Of a stretch of DNA of 64,000 nt, positions 24,175-34,178 are shown one piece after another; the stretch's first letter is position 1, and each line of letters begins with the position of its first letter. This DNA comes from Polynucleobacter tropicus (lineage in GTDB: Bacteria; Pseudomonadota; Gammaproteobacteria; Burkholderiales; Burkholderiaceae). The notes below the pieces were generated by a model. The model made no database searches. It was given only the letters and a program-made list of their open reading frames with translations, and was not told where the DNA came from. The position numbers were made by a program, and so were the translations under genes. The DNA is taken from assembly GCF_013307225.1 (NCBI RefSeq), contig NZ_CP028942.1:1640965-1704964 (forward strand), read 5' to 3'.

Positions 24175-26145
24175 TTAGGCAAATTTCAGCTTTTCGCCCA
24201 GTTCCCGATACCGAGCCTTGTCTTGCTCGCTGGCACTACCCCCAGCAATTTTTTGGGCAATTTCCGTCATTTCTTGCTTTAAACCCGCCTTCTCCAACTT
24301 GCTAAAAGCCCCTTCCAAATCTGCGGAAGCACCCTCAAGCTCAACATCGCTACCCATGATGCGCTTTCTTAATACCTCATACATAGAGGCAAGTTCGCTA
24401 CGGGAGAGTTGATCTTGGAACATGGCAAACGATCCAGCACCAACGGTCATCTTGCCACTTTCATCCGCAATGAGTTCGACTTGATCACATTGAGAAAGCA
24501 AATCTGTCATTAATGTCAAAGCATTGGCCGAGCGCTGCTCTGCCGCTTTTAATGCTAATGCGCGCTTAGTCTCATTCAATGCTTTTCCTAAATGCGGAAA
24601 CTGAATAAGCACACGCAAAATTTGTTCCGCCAAATCCATTGGCGCTTTAGGCGGCTCAATCACTTGGGTGGCAACCCGTTTTGCAGAGCCCTTTGATGCT
24701 TGCCATGGTGCACCTTGTCGATTACCGCCAGACATTGCATTTGTATTGCCAGAATTATTAGAGTTGCTCTGCCCGTAATTTGATCTCACTTGCGCAGATT
24801 GATACGGAGATGTCTGCACTGGTGCTGGTACGACACTGAGTCCGCAGAATGATTCCAATTCTGCGGGAGTGGTATTGGTACGAATCGCCAACTCACGCAG
24901 CATTTGTGTGCGCAGCGCAATCGGCGGCATCGATAACAACAAGGGCTTAGCCGCATGGTGCGTTTGGGCCCTGCCCTCAGGCGTAGTCAACTCGTGACCT
25001 TCGCTCGCCACCTTAAAGAAGAAACTCGATAAGGACATCGCTTCTTTAATGACTTTCTCAAATGCAGCTTCGCCATATGCTCTGACATAACTGTCAGGAT
25101 CATGCTCCGTTGGTAAAAACAAGAAACGAATTTCTTTATCGTCTGACATTAAAGGTAAGCAAGCTTCAAGGGCACGTTGCGCAGCACGTTGCCCTGCTGC
25201 ATCACCATCAAATGAGAAAACCACTTTATCGGTTTGACGCAATAGCATGCGTACATGGTTTGCCGTACATGCGGTGCCTAATGTTGCTACTGCATTAGGA
25301 AAACCTAATTGCGCAAGAGCCACCACATCCATGTAGCCTTCGCACACCAAGACATACTCTTTAGCGCGGATCGCTTGTCTTGCTTCAAACAATCCGTAGA
25401 GCGTATTGCCTTTTGAGAACAGTGGCGTTTCTGGAGAATTTAAATACTTTGGCTCACCTTGATCGAGAATGCGACCGCCAAATCCAATCGTTTGTCCTTT
25501 TGGATTGCGAATCGGAAACATGATGCGATCCCGAAAACGGTCATATCGTTTTACAGGGGCACCCTCTGCCTGCTCACCTTGAATAATTAGACCGCCTTCG
25601 ACCAGGGTCTTTGCAATTTCATCATTTGAGTACGGCCCAAAGACCGACTCGAGACCTTGCCACCCATCAGGCGCATAGCCAAGGGCATAGCGTTTGGCGA
25701 TCTCACCAGTCAGACCGCGACCTTTGAGATATTCAACTGCGCGCGTGCTGCCCTTGAGTTGTTGACGATACCAATCGGCAGCCGAACTCATGACTTCACT
25801 CAGAGCCATTGCCTGCTGTTGGCGCGCAACATCATTTGCACTGCGCTCTTCACGCGGAACATCTAGACCAGCAGAGCGCGCAAGCTCTTCAATTGCATCT
25901 ACATAGCCAAGACCCGAATACTCCATCAAGAAACTAATTGCAGAGCCATGAGCACCACATCCAAAGCAGTGATAGAACTGCTTATTTGGTGAAACGGAAA
26001 ATGATGGTGACTTTTCCGAATGAAAAGGGCACAAACCTTGAAAGTTTGCACCAGCTTTTTTTAACTTCACATGTTGCCCAACCACATCGACAATATCAAC
26101 TCGATTTAACAAGTCAGCAATGAAGGATTGCGGAATGAGCGCCAT
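24175..26145 (-). CDS. dnaG: DNA primase
   Basis: Primase of 656 residues that makes RNA primers at the replication fork. The N-terminal zinc-binding domain has CPFHSEKSPSF...HCFGCG (about 40-65). The catalytic TOPRIM core has VCEGYMDVVAL and FSFDGDAAGQRAA (about 265-320). The C-terminal helicase-interaction domain follows a Ser/Asn/Gln-rich linker (about 440-485). It lies 40 bp downstream of yqeY and upstream of rpoD, the classic macromolecular-synthesis arrangement. Confidence 0.97.
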   Translation of the reverse strand: MALIPQSFIADLLNRVDIVDVVGQHVKLKKAGANFQGLCPFHSEKSPSFSVSPNKQFYHCFGCGAHGSAISFLMEYSGLGYVDAIEELARSAGLDVPREERSANDVARQQQAMALSEVMSSAADWYRQQLKGSTRAVEYLKGRGLTGEIAKRYALGYAPDGWQGLESVFGPYSNDEIAKTLVEGGLIIQGEQAEGAPVKRYDRFRDRIMFPIRNPKGQTIGFGGRILDQGEPKYLNSPETPLFSKGNTLYGLFEARQAIRAKEYVLVCEGYMDVVALAQLGFPNAVATLGTACTANHVRMLLRQTDKVVFSFDGDAAGQRAAQRALEACLPLMSDDKEIRFLFLPTEHDPDSYVRAYGEAAFEKVIKEAMSLSSFFFKVASEGHELTTPEGRAQTHHAAKPLLLSMPPIALRTQMLRELAIRTNTTPAELESFCGLSVVPAPVQTSPYQSAQVRSNYGQSNSNNSGNTNAMSGGNRQGAPWQASKGSAKRVATQVIEPPKAPMDLAEQILRVLIQFPHLGKALNETKRALALKAAEQRSANALTLMTDLLSQCDQVELIADESGKMTVGAGSFAMFQDQLSRSELASMYEVLRKRIMGSDVELEGASADLEGAFSKLEKAGLKQEMTEIAQKIAGGSASEQDKARYRELGEKLKFA

Positions 26146-26185
26146 ACGATCAGTATGAAACGGTTTTTTGAGTTTTACTAGTAAG

Positions 26186-26632
26186 TTACTTCGCCAGTGC
26201 AGCTTTTACCAAGCCAGATACTTTGCCCATATCGGCTTTACCAGCTAATTGGCCCTTTAAAACACCAATCACTTTACCCATATCCTGTGGGCCTGCAGCA
26301 CCAGTAGACGCAACTGCTGCTGCAACTGCTGCTTCAACTTCCGCATCTGACATTTGTGCTGGCAAATAGGCTTGCAAAATTGTCATCTCTGCAGACTCCA
26401 CTGCAACGAGATCATCGCGCCCCGCTTTCTCAAACTGAGAAATAGAATCTTTGCGTTGCTTAATCATTTTTTCAACAGTAGCAATGACCGCTGCATCATC
26501 GAGCACGATGCGATCATCTACCTCACGTTGTTTAATGGCAGCTAACAACAGACGAATGGTTCCCAAGCGCGCGGTTTCTTTGGCGCGCATTGCGGATTTC
26601 ATATCTTCAGTGATTTGATCTTTCAAACTCAT
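26186..26632 (-). CDS. YqeY/GatB-related protein
   Basis: A 148-residue protein of the YqeY family (MSLKDQITEDMKSAMRAKETARLGTIRLLLAAIKQREVD). It resembles the C-terminal tRNA-binding part of the GatB amidotransferase subunit and is commonly encoded between rpsU and dnaG. A role in tRNA-dependent amidation is suggested by homology but not established for stand-alone members. Confidence 0.92.
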   Translation of the reverse strand: MSLKDQITEDMKSAMRAKETARLGTIRLLLAAIKQREVDDRIVLDDAAVIATVEKMIKQRKDSISQFEKAGRDDLVAVESAEMTILQAYLPAQMSDAEVEAAVAAAVASTGAAGPQDMGKVIGVLKGQLAGKADMGKVSGLVKAALAK

Positions 26633-26671
26633 GGGGTAATCCTAGTTTTCTGATGTGTGATTAAAAAGCAA

Positions 26672-26702
26672 AAACCCGCTGCGTTTCACCGTCAGCGGGT
26701 TT
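26672..26702 (-). terminator. Strong terminator between rpsU and yqeY
   Basis: On the minus strand a perfect 10-bp stem AAACCCGCTG/CAGCGGGTTT with an 11-nt loop, followed by TTGCTTTTT. It lies 35 bp after rpsU and probably limits read-through into yqeY-dnaG-rpoD, so that ribosomal protein S21 is made in excess of primase. Confidence 0.85.
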
Positions 26703-26736
26703 CAAAGCTTCTCGGTGAAGAGAGCTTTAAATTCTA

Positions 26737-26949
26737 TTAGTAAAGCTTCTTAGGCAACATTTGGCTGCGAATACGCTTGTAATGGCGCTTAGCAGCTGCA
26801 GCCTTTTTACGCTTACGCTCAGCCGTTGGCTTCTCGTAAAACTCGCGTGCACGCAAGTCTGTCAAAAGACCATTTTTCTCAATGGTGCGCTTGAAACGGC
26901 GCAATGCCACTTCAAATGGTTCGTTTTCGCGAAGGCGGACTGTAGTCAT
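26737..26949 (-). CDS. rpsU: 30S ribosomal protein S21
   Basis: A 70-residue, very basic protein with the S21 signature [22 protein letters not shown] and the Lys/Arg-rich tail [18 protein letters not shown]. It binds the 3' domain of 16S rRNA and helps initiation. First gene of the macromolecular-synthesis cluster, divergent from tsaD with a 76-bp gap. Confidence 0.98.
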   Translation of the reverse strand: MTTVRLRENEPFEVALRRFKRTIEKNGLLTDLRAREFYEKPTAERKRKKAAAAKRHYKRIRSQMLPKKLY

Positions 26950-27025
26950 ACTTATTTAACTCGTATATGCTCGATAGATATCGAAAAATTAACTGAATTG
27001 CGATTCTAGCACGACCAAGCGAAAA

Positions 27026-28099
27026 ATGATTGTTTTAGGCATAGAAACTTCCTGTGACGAAACCGGGGTGGCAATTTATGACACAACCCCCTGGGAAGCG
27101 GGAAAACCTGCATTTTTAGGCATTCTAGGCCAGGGTTTACACTCTCAGATCGCCATGCACCGGGATTATGGGGGCGTTGTTCCTGAACTAGCTTCTCGAG
27201 ACCATATTCGCCGAGTTTTACCCCTTTTAGACCAATCTTTAGTCCAATCTGGCCTTAAATTGGGCAATATTGATGCAATTGCCTATACCCAGGGGCCCGG
27301 CTTAGCCGGCGCCCTGCTGGTTGGGAGTGCTTTTGCTAAATCTTTGGCCCAAGGTCTCAATTTACCCACAATCGGGGTTCATCACCTCGAGGGCCATCTC
27401 CTTTCCCCGCTCCTTGGTCAAACTGCCCCGCAATTTCCATTTATTGCCTTATTGGTTTCTGGGGGGCATACCCAGCTCATGAAAGTTTCCGGAATTGGTC
27501 AATACGAACTTCTGGGCGAAACTTTGGATGACGCTGCTGGTGAAGCTTTTGATAAAACCGCCAAATTACTGGGATTAGATTACCCAGGTGGCGCAGCGAT
27601 CTCGAAGTTGGCAGAAAAAGGTCGTGTCGGCATTTTTGATTTACCAAAACCGATGCTGCACTCTGGCGATTTGGATTTTTCTTTCTCGGGTCTGAAGACT
27701 GCCGTTCTCAATCAAGTGAAAAAGTTTGAAGCGCGGTCCGTGACAGAACCTACAGAAGTGGTGCAATTTCATGCTGACCTTGCAAGAAGCTTTGTCGATG
27801 CTATCGTTACAGTACTAGTTAGCAAATCAGAGAAAGCACTCAAGCAAACTGGCTGCAAACATTTAGTTCTTGCTGGTGGTGTGGGCGCCAATTTGCAACT
27901 GCGTAATGCGCTGAACGAAAAAGCTATGAAGAATGGCTTTGAAGTACATTATCCACCGCTAGAGTTATGCACCGATAACGGTGTCATGATTGCATTTGCA
28001 GGTGCACTACGTATGCTGAGCAAAAATAATGGCTCCACAACTTCTGGAGCCTTTGATATCAAACCCCGCTGGGATTTGCAAAGCAATAATTTGATTTAG
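27026..28099 (+). CDS. tsaD: tRNA N6-adenosine threonylcarbamoyltransferase
   Basis: A 357-residue ASKHA-fold protein that, with TsaB and TsaE, transfers the threonylcarbamoyl group to A37 of tRNAs decoding ANN codons. Key motifs are [15 protein letters not shown] at the N-terminus, the metal-binding HHLEGH (about 113) and [11 protein letters not shown] near 285. Its divergence from rpsU is the usual order in proteobacteria. The A37 it modifies is also the base at the 3' splice junction of the intron-bearing tRNA-Ile in this window. Confidence 0.97.
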   Translation: MIVLGIETSCDETGVAIYDTTPWEAGKPAFLGILGQGLHSQIAMHRDYGGVVPELASRDHIRRVLPLLDQSLVQSGLKLGNIDAIAYTQGPGLAGALLVGSAFAKSLAQGLNLPTIGVHHLEGHLLSPLLGQTAPQFPFIALLVSGGHTQLMKVSGIGQYELLGETLDDAAGEAFDKTAKLLGLDYPGGAAISKLAEKGRVGIFDLPKPMLHSGDLDFSFSGLKTAVLNQVKKFEARSVTEPTEVVQFHADLARSFVDAIVTVLVSKSEKALKQTGCKHLVLAGGVGANLQLRNALNEKAMKNGFEVHYPPLELCTDNGVMIAFAGALRMLSKNNGSTTSGAFDIKPRWDLQSNNLI

Positions 28100-28105
28100 C
28101 GCGCT

Positions 28106-28933
28106 TTATTTCTTGTGCGAGATTCTGGCAAATGCGCTGTGGTTATGAATCGATTCAAAGTTCTCAGCCTCAACCACAAAAGACTGAATACGCTGTTCTG
28201 CCTTTAAACGACCGGCGACATCGCGCACTAAATCTTCAACAAATTTAGGATTGCTGTAGGAATGTTCGGTCACCCACTTTTCATCTGGGCGCTTAAGTAA
28301 ACCCCAAAGTTCGCTTGATGCTTCGCTCTCGGCAGCCGCAACCAAATCTTCTACTGTCATTTGAGTTGCTGAGTCTAACGCCACTGTCATCGTGACATGT
28401 GAGCGTTGATTATGCGCACCAAATTCTGAAATCTCTTTTGAGCAAGGGCATAAACTCATTACCGGCACTTGCGCACGCAAGCCCAAGTCAACGTTAGTTT
28501 CACCGGTGGCATTTTGTTTGGCCGTTGCCATCCAAGTCACTTCGTAATCCATCAAACTCTCAACACCAGAAACTGGTGCCGCTTTTTTTACAAAGTGGGT
28601 ATAGGTAAATTGCACATGACCTTCTTTGGCATCAAGTAAAGGCAACATGTCGCGCACGAGAGCAACTACTGTTGTGCTATCAACCGCCTGCTCTTGCTTT
28701 TGTAACAGCGCCATGAAGCGTGACATGTGTGTACCCTTCACATGTGCAGGTAAAGCTACATCCATTTCAAATGTACCTACAGATGGAAAGTTTCCAGCTT
28801 TGCTGCGAATCGTTAATGGGTGACGCACGCCACGAATACCGACTTGCTCAATCGGCAATGCGCGCTTGTCCAAAGTGGACTGCACATCAGGCATTGCGCT
28901 AGCTTTCAGAAAGGCGGGGTTCATGTCATTCAT
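28106..28933 (-). CDS. folE2: GTP cyclohydrolase FolE2 (type IB)
   Basis: Zinc- or manganese-dependent GTP cyclohydrolase of the IB class, the first step toward folate and queuosine. The metal-binding cysteine is in SLCPCSKEISEFGAHNQRSH and the C-terminal block is EAENFESIHNHSAFARISH. The start ATG at 28933 (MNDMNPAFLKA) is chosen over the upstream TTG at 28951; the ATG at 28924 is also possible. The protein is about 275 residues. It follows dxs at short distance in the same direction and meets tsaD tail to tail. FolE2 commonly replaces zinc-only FolE under zinc limitation. Confidence 0.93.
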   Translation of the reverse strand: MNDMNPAFLKASAMPDVQSTLDKRALPIEQVGIRGVRHPLTIRSKAGNFPSVGTFEMDVALPAHVKGTHMSRFMALLQKQEQAVDSTTVVALVRDMLPLLDAKEGHVQFTYTHFVKKAAPVSGVESLMDYEVTWMATAKQNATGETNVDLGLRAQVPVMSLCPCSKEISEFGAHNQRSHVTMTVALDSATQMTVEDLVAAAESEASSELWGLLKRPDEKWVTEHSYSNPKFVEDLVRDVAGRLKAEQRIQSFVVEAENFESIHNHSAFARISHKK

Positions 28934-28958
28934 AACTCTATTTTCAAGCAAAACGATC

Positions 28959-30860
28959 TTATTTGCCTGAAATCACCGAATTTGCCACGGATACCACTGG
29001 AAAACGCTGCTTTATCGAGTTTGTAATGCCTTCAACATCAAGGCCGCACTTAGTCATGAGCAACTGATAGTCGCCATGCTCAATGAATTCGTCAGGAAGA
29101 CCTAATTGAAGCAAGGGCTTTTGAATTCCTAATTTTGTGAGCGCCTCAAGGCAAGCACTACCAGCGCCACCAGCAATCGCACCATCTTCTATCGTGACAA
29201 AGTAATCATGGTCTGCTGCAAGCGATTGAATCAAATCCACATCTAATGGTTTTACAAAACGCATATTAGCAACGGTGGCATCCAAACTTTCAGCGGCTTC
29301 TAATGCGCTAAAGAGCAAAGTACCAAATGCCAAAATCACTACTCTCCTACCCGCAGGTGCAGATGACTTACGACGAATCTCACCCTTGCCTAATGGCAAA
29401 GTGCGTAACTCACTTGAAGGAATCGTGCCCACACCAGAACCACGTGGATAACGCACTGCGCTTGGATGCGATTGATGAAATGCTGTTGTTAATAGATCAC
29501 GACACTCCGCTTCATCTGCTGGCGTCATCACCAACATATTCGGAATACAGCGCAAGAAAGGAATGTCATATGCGCCGGCATGAGTTGCGCCATCCGCACC
29601 AACCAATCCCGCGCGATCGAGCGCAAACAGTACTGGTAAATCTTGCAAAGCTACATCATGAATCAATTGATCGTAGGCACGTTGCAAGAAAGTGGAATAG
29701 ATTGCCACCACTGGCTTCATGCCTTCACAAGCCATGCCAGCAGCAAAAGTAACTGCATGTTGCTCGGCGATACCTACGTCGTAATAACGCTTCGGAAAAT
29801 TCTTCTCAAACTCTACCAAGCCCGAACCCTCACGCATCGCTGGAGTAATGCCAATCAACATCGGATCAGCATGGGCCATATCGCAAAGCCATTCACCAAA
29901 AACTTGAGTAAAGGTTTTCTTGCTAGCAGCTACTTTTTTAACACCCTCTTGCGGATTGAATTTACTAGGGCCGTGATACAAAACTGGATCCGCTTCAGCC
30001 AACTCATATCCTTGGCCTTTTTTAGTCACGACATGGAGGAACTGTGGTCCGCGCCCTTCCAATGCTAAGCGTCGAACGTTTTGTAACATCGGAACGAGCG
30101 CATCCAAATCATGGCCATCAATTGGGCCGAAATAGTTGAAGCCAAATTCTTGGAAGATCGTTGCTGGTGACACCATGCCTTTAGCATGGTCCTCTAAGCG
30201 TTTCGCAAACTCACGCAACGGAGGCGCAATCGAGAGAACGCTATCGATTCCTTTTTTGGTGGTGGAATAAATACTGCCGCTCAGCAATCGAGCAAGGTGA
30301 CGATTGAGCGCGCCCACTGCTGGCGAAATCGACATATCGTTGTCATTCAATATCACCACTAAAGGCAAATCGTCATAGACGCCAGCATTGTTCATCGCTT
30401 CAAAAGCCATGCCACCCGTCATGGCGCTATCGCCAATCACCGCAACAGCTACTTGTCGTTCGCCCTTTGTTTGAAAAGCGCGCGCCATTCCCATCGCCGC
30501 GGAAATGCTGGTTGAAGAATGCCCTGTACCAAAGGCATCAAACTCACTCTCTGCGCGATGCGGAAAACCCGAAAGACCTTTGTACTGACGCAAGGTATTC
30601 ATGCGATCACGACGACCCGTCAGTATTTTGTGCGGGTAACTTTGGTGACCCACATCCCAAACAATTCGATCGCGTGGTGTGTCAAACACATAGTGCAAAG
30701 CAATGGATAACTCTACAGTTCCCAAATTGGAAGATAAGTGACCGCCCGTTTTCGAAACAGAATCCAAAACAAATTGACGCAACTCATCAGCAAGAGCGGG
30801 CAGCTCTTCGCGCGACAGTTTTTTTAGATCATCAGGAGAGTTAATCGAAAGTAAAGTCAT
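28959..30860 (-). CDS. dxs: 1-deoxy-D-xylulose-5-phosphate synthase
   Basis: A 633-residue thiamine-diphosphate enzyme that joins pyruvate and glyceraldehyde 3-phosphate in the first step of the MEP isoprenoid pathway. It has the N-terminal ThDP region [18 protein letters not shown]...NDNDMSIS (about 150-185), the catalytic glutamate in [16 protein letters not shown], and the C-terminal transketolase domain. Length is normal. Encoded downstream of ispA with a 20-bp gap, so the pathway's entry enzyme and prenyl synthase are coexpressed. Confidence 0.97.
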   Translation of the reverse strand: MTLLSINSPDDLKKLSREELPALADELRQFVLDSVSKTGGHLSSNLGTVELSIALHYVFDTPRDRIVWDVGHQSYPHKILTGRRDRMNTLRQYKGLSGFPHRAESEFDAFGTGHSSTSISAAMGMARAFQTKGERQVAVAVIGDSAMTGGMAFEAMNNAGVYDDLPLVVILNDNDMSISPAVGALNRHLARLLSGSIYSTTKKGIDSVLSIAPPLREFAKRLEDHAKGMVSPATIFQEFGFNYFGPIDGHDLDALVPMLQNVRRLALEGRGPQFLHVVTKKGQGYELAEADPVLYHGPSKFNPQEGVKKVAASKKTFTQVFGEWLCDMAHADPMLIGITPAMREGSGLVEFEKNFPKRYYDVGIAEQHAVTFAAGMACEGMKPVVAIYSTFLQRAYDQLIHDVALQDLPVLFALDRAGLVGADGATHAGAYDIPFLRCIPNMLVMTPADEAECRDLLTTAFHQSHPSAVRYPRGSGVGTIPSSELRTLPLGKGEIRRKSSAPAGRRVVILAFGTLLFSALEAAESLDATVANMRFVKPLDVDLIQSLAADHDYFVTIEDGAIAGGAGSACLEALTKLGIQKPLLQLGLPDEFIEHGDYQLLMTKCGLDVEGITNSIKQRFPVVSVANSVISGK

Positions 30861-30880
30861 TGCGTTATTGCATTAATCCT

Positions 30881-31780
30881 TTATTTACCTCTATTGACTA
30901 CCAATAGAGCTAAATCTTTTAGAGCTTGGGCTTGAATGCCAAAACCATCCAAACTACTCATGGCGATTTCTTGCAATTCTTTAGCCTGCTGCTGTGCATA
31001 GTCTAAACCCATCAAGGTCACATAGGTCGGCTTGTTTGCGGCAGCGTCTTTCCCGGCGGTCTTTCCAAGTGTTTGACTGTCTGCTGTCGCATCCAGAACA
31101 TCATCAACAATTTGAAACGCCAAACCAAGCGCCTTTGAGTACTGATCTAATTTGGCCAATTGCTCTGCATTGAGATTAGCAGCGATGCCACCTAATTCAA
31201 CGGCACAAGATAGTAATGCGCCAGTCTTCATGGCATGCATTTGCTTTAAGCCTGGTAAATCCAATTTCTTGCCAACGCTCTCAAGGTCAATGGCTTGACC
31301 ACCAGCCATGCCACGGGAGCCTGATGCTGCGGCCAAACAAGCAATCATTTTTAAACGTTGATTTGCATCTCCCGGCGCAGTGGCCAGAACCTCAAAAGCA
31401 CGAGTCTGCAATGCATCGCCCACCAATAATGCAGTCGCCTCATCAAATGCTTTATGAACAGTAGGCCTACCTCGACGTAAATCATCATCGTCCATACAGG
31501 GCATATCGTCATGCACTAATGAATAGGCATGAATACACTCCACCGCTACCGCTGCTGCATCGAGCATTTGCTCTTGATCAGCAGAAGATGACTTTCCTAA
31601 TTGACCGGCCGCATAAACTAACAAAGGACGAATTCGTTTGCCGCCACCCCGTGCGGCATAACGCATTGCTTCATGCAAACGATGTGGAATAGTTTGCGGT
31701 GAATCGAGTAAACGATCTAAAGCAGACTCCACTCGTTCAGAGTGAAGCTTGAGCCACCCTTGAGATGCAATTGCCGTCAA
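30881..31780 (-). CDS. ispA: Farnesyl/geranyl diphosphate synthase (polyprenyl synthetase)
   Basis: A 299-residue short-chain prenyl synthase. The first aspartate-rich motif is in VHDDMPCMDDDDLRRGRPT (about 91-110) and the second is FQIVDDVLD (about 225). GGGKRIRPLL binds the isopentenyl diphosphate. It probably makes farnesyl diphosphate. The xseB stop immediately precedes its start. Confidence 0.95.
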   Translation of the reverse strand: MTAIASQGWLKLHSERVESALDRLLDSPQTIPHRLHEAMRYAARGGGKRIRPLLVYAAGQLGKSSSADQEQMLDAAAVAVECIHAYSLVHDDMPCMDDDDLRRGRPTVHKAFDEATALLVGDALQTRAFEVLATAPGDANQRLKMIACLAAASGSRGMAGGQAIDLESVGKKLDLPGLKQMHAMKTGALLSCAVELGGIAANLNAEQLAKLDQYSKALGLAFQIVDDVLDATADSQTLGKTAGKDAAANKPTYVTLMGLDYAQQQAKELQEIAMSSLDGFGIQAQALKDLALLVVNRGK

Positions 31781-32014
31781 TTAAGCCTCGAACACGCGCA
31801 CTTGTTGCTCTACTTGAGCAAGAACGCCTTGGCAATGTTTAAGCAGGGCTGCGCCGCGTTGATAGGCTAATAAGGTCTCTTCAAGGGAAAATTTGCCGGA
31901 CTCCATGTCGGAAATGAGCTTCTCCAGCTCCTTGACTGCCTGCTCGTAACGCAGATCTGGGTCGATTTGGACTTCAAGGCCTGGTTTTGAACTCTCTGAC
32001 TTTTTGCTTGCCAT
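31781..32014 (-). CDS. xseB: Exodeoxyribonuclease VII small subunit
   Basis: A 77-residue helical protein with the family core YEQAVKELEKLISDMESGKFSLEETLLAYQRG. It is the small subunit of exonuclease VII, which degrades single-stranded DNA with the XseA large subunit (not in this window). xseB followed by ispA and dxs is the common order. An acidic-basic extension of about 15 residues precedes the core. Confidence 0.95.
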   Translation of the reverse strand: MASKKSESSKPGLEVQIDPDLRYEQAVKELEKLISDMESGKFSLEETLLAYQRGAALLKHCQGVLAQVEQQVRVFEA

Positions 32015-32082
32015 AAGCGGTTTCCTTCATATTCCCGATGCGGATAGCCCTACATATTAAAGCGAGAAGGCCCCCAGATGGG

Positions 32083-32088
32083 TATAAT
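32083..32088 (+). promoter_or_regulatory. Possible -10 box upstream of the Rieske oxygenase
   Basis: A perfect TATAAT 88 bp before the oxygenase start in the divergent gap with xseB. No good -35 box is visible at 16-18 bp. Confidence 0.3.
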
Positions 32089-32175
32089 TCCCCCCTTCCT
32101 TTCCAATATCGATCCGTCGATGGTTGGATTGGTTATTCCGCTTAGCTTCGGCTGACGTTTTCGGGGGTGGGGAGA

Positions 32176-33282
32176 ATGACTAATCTGGCTACCGCGCAGC
32201 AGCTTGCGCCGTCCAATCTACAACTGCCGGTTTCGGCATATTTTGACGCTGATTTGTATCAGCGGGAAATTGAACTGCTTTTTAAGCAGGGTCCTGGCTA
32301 TGTAGGCCACGAACTCATGGTGCCTGAAGTTGGCTCCTATCAAACTTTGGGCGCTGAAAACGAGGGTCGCATTCTCGTCCGCAATCAAGAGGGTATTGAA
32401 CTTCTCTCTAACGTTTGTCGCCATCGCCAAGCGTTGATGCTGAACGGCAAAGGTAAAACTGAAAATATCGTTTGCCCACTGCATCGCTGGACCTATGACT
32501 TAGGCGGCAATCTATTGGGCGCACCCCACTTTGAAGATAAGCCCTGTTTAAATCTTGGCAAATCGCCATTGCAAAATTGGCAAGGCCTCTTATTTGAAGG
32601 TCCACGCGATGTGCGCGCTGATCTTGCGAAACTTGGTGTTGCTGATGATCTCAAATTTGATGGCTACATGCTTGACCATGTTGAAGTTCACGACTGTAAC
32701 TACAACTGGAAAACATTTATCGAGGTTTATCTCGAGGACTACCATGTTGTTCCTTTTCATCCGGGTTTAGGTAAATTTGTTTCCTGTGAAGATTTGCAAT
32801 GGGAATTCGGTGAATGGCATAGCGTGCAAACCGTTGGCATTCATAAAGACCTACAGAAGCCAGGCTCACAAACCTATCGCAACTGGCATGAAGCTGTATT
32901 GCGCCAATTCAATGGCAAAGCACCGCGCCATGGGGCAATTTGGCTCACTTACTATCCTAATGTGATGGTCGAGTGGTATCCAGGCGTGCTCTGCGTTTCC
33001 ACCTTACATCCGATGGGTATCAACAAAACACGCAATATTGTCGAGTTCTACTATCCAGAAGAAATCGCTCTGTTCGAACGTGAATTTGTGGAAGCAGAAC
33101 GCGCTGCCTATATGGAAACCTGCATAGAAGATGATGAGATCGCTGAACGCATGGATCAAGGTAGAGCGGCACTACTTGCACGCGAGGTAAATGAAGTTGG
33201 TCCTTATCAAAGCCCAATGGAAGATGGCATGCAACATTTCCATGAATGGTATCGACGCGTCATGAACTTTCAGGGCGCATAA
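32176..33282 (+). CDS. Rieske-type aromatic ring-hydroxylating oxygenase, large subunit
   Basis: A 368-residue oxygenase. The Rieske [2Fe-2S] site is CRHRQALML...CPLHRWTYDL (about 77-100). The mononuclear iron site is EDYHVVPFH (about 190-198), with a distal aspartate expected near the C-terminus. The ATG at 32176 is preferred to the in-frame GTG at 32167, because the GGGGTGGGGAG run makes its ribosome site. No beta subunit, ferredoxin or reductase gene is adjacent, so electrons must come from elsewhere. The substrate is unknown. Confidence 0.88.
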   Translation: MTNLATAQQLAPSNLQLPVSAYFDADLYQREIELLFKQGPGYVGHELMVPEVGSYQTLGAENEGRILVRNQEGIELLSNVCRHRQALMLNGKGKTENIVCPLHRWTYDLGGNLLGAPHFEDKPCLNLGKSPLQNWQGLLFEGPRDVRADLAKLGVADDLKFDGYMLDHVEVHDCNYNWKTFIEVYLEDYHVVPFHPGLGKFVSCEDLQWEFGEWHSVQTVGIHKDLQKPGSQTYRNWHEAVLRQFNGKAPRHGAIWLTYYPNVMVEWYPGVLCVSTLHPMGINKTRNIVEFYYPEEIALFEREFVEAERAAYMETCIEDDEIAERMDQGRAALLAREVNEVGPYQSPMEDGMQHFHEWYRRVMNFQGA

Positions 33283-33322
33283 TCTAAGTAAGTACTTTTG
33301 CCACCACAAACAAGGAAGCATC

Positions 33323-34153
33323 ATGACTCCTCTAATTACCGCAAACCAGTTAGAAGAAATCATTAATAGTGGTGAAAACGTATTGCTCTGTGATTGCCGC
33401 TTTGATTTAGTAGACACCCAAGCAGGCAGAAAAGCTTACGAAGAGAGTCACATTCCTGGCGCGATTTATGTCGACCTCGATCAAGACTTATCGGGCACCA
33501 AGACTGGCAAAAATGGTAGACATCCATTGCCCACTCCCGAAGCATGGGCGCAAACCAAGACTCGCTTAGGCATTAGCCCAAACACCTTGGTAGTTGCTTA
33601 CGACAAGCAAGGCTCGGTTTACGCCAGTCGCCTTTGGTGGATGCTCAAAGCCACTGGTCACGCTAATGTCCAGGTATTGGATGGCGGCTTAGATACCTGG
33701 AATGGTCCCATGGGAACCGTAGCACGCAAGCCCACACCATCGAGCGCTCCAATTGCAGCAAGACCATACGAAGGACTCGTATTAGTAGACGAAGTAGTTG
33801 GCAATTTGCAATCCAAAAAATATATTGTGATCGACGCTCGTGCAAACGATCGCTTTCATGGACAAAACGAAACTTTAGATCCAGTGGGCGGCCACATTCC
33901 TGGTGCTCTCAATCATTTCTTTAAAAACAATTTATCAGCTACTGCCTTTAAGTCAGCCGAACATCTCTTTAAAGACTTTGTAGAACTTCTAGGATCGTAC
34001 AAACCAGCGCAAGTCATTCATCAATGTGGATCAGGCGTAACAGCTTGTCACAATCTTTTGGCGATGGAGGTTGCTGGCCTCAAAGGTTCACGTCTTTATG
34101 CTGGCAGCTGGAGCGAGTGGTGCACTGATAGCAGCAGACCGATTGAAACGTAA
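33323..34153 (+). CDS. sseA: 3-mercaptopyruvate/thiosulfate sulfurtransferase
   Basis: A 276-residue protein with two rhodanese domains. The active-site loop HQCGSGVTACHN (about 233-244) carries the catalytic cysteine in the CGSGVT form typical of mercaptopyruvate sulfurtransferase, whereas rhodanese has CRKGVT. The N-terminal domain has the usual AYEESHIPGAIYVDLD. It is probably cytosolic, with a role in sulfur transfer or cyanide detoxification. Encoded 40 bp after the oxygenase gene, possibly in the same unit. Confidence 0.93.
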   Translation: MTPLITANQLEEIINSGENVLLCDCRFDLVDTQAGRKAYEESHIPGAIYVDLDQDLSGTKTGKNGRHPLPTPEAWAQTKTRLGISPNTLVVAYDKQGSVYASRLWWMLKATGHANVQVLDGGLDTWNGPMGTVARKPTPSSAPIAARPYEGLVLVDEVVGNLQSKKYIVIDARANDRFHGQNETLDPVGGHIPGALNHFFKNNLSATAFKSAEHLFKDFVELLGSYKPAQVIHQCGSGVTACHNLLAMEVAGLKGSRLYAGSWSEWCTDSSRPIET

Positions 34154-34178
34154 TTGAGATTGCTGGCGCTTGGCTTGC

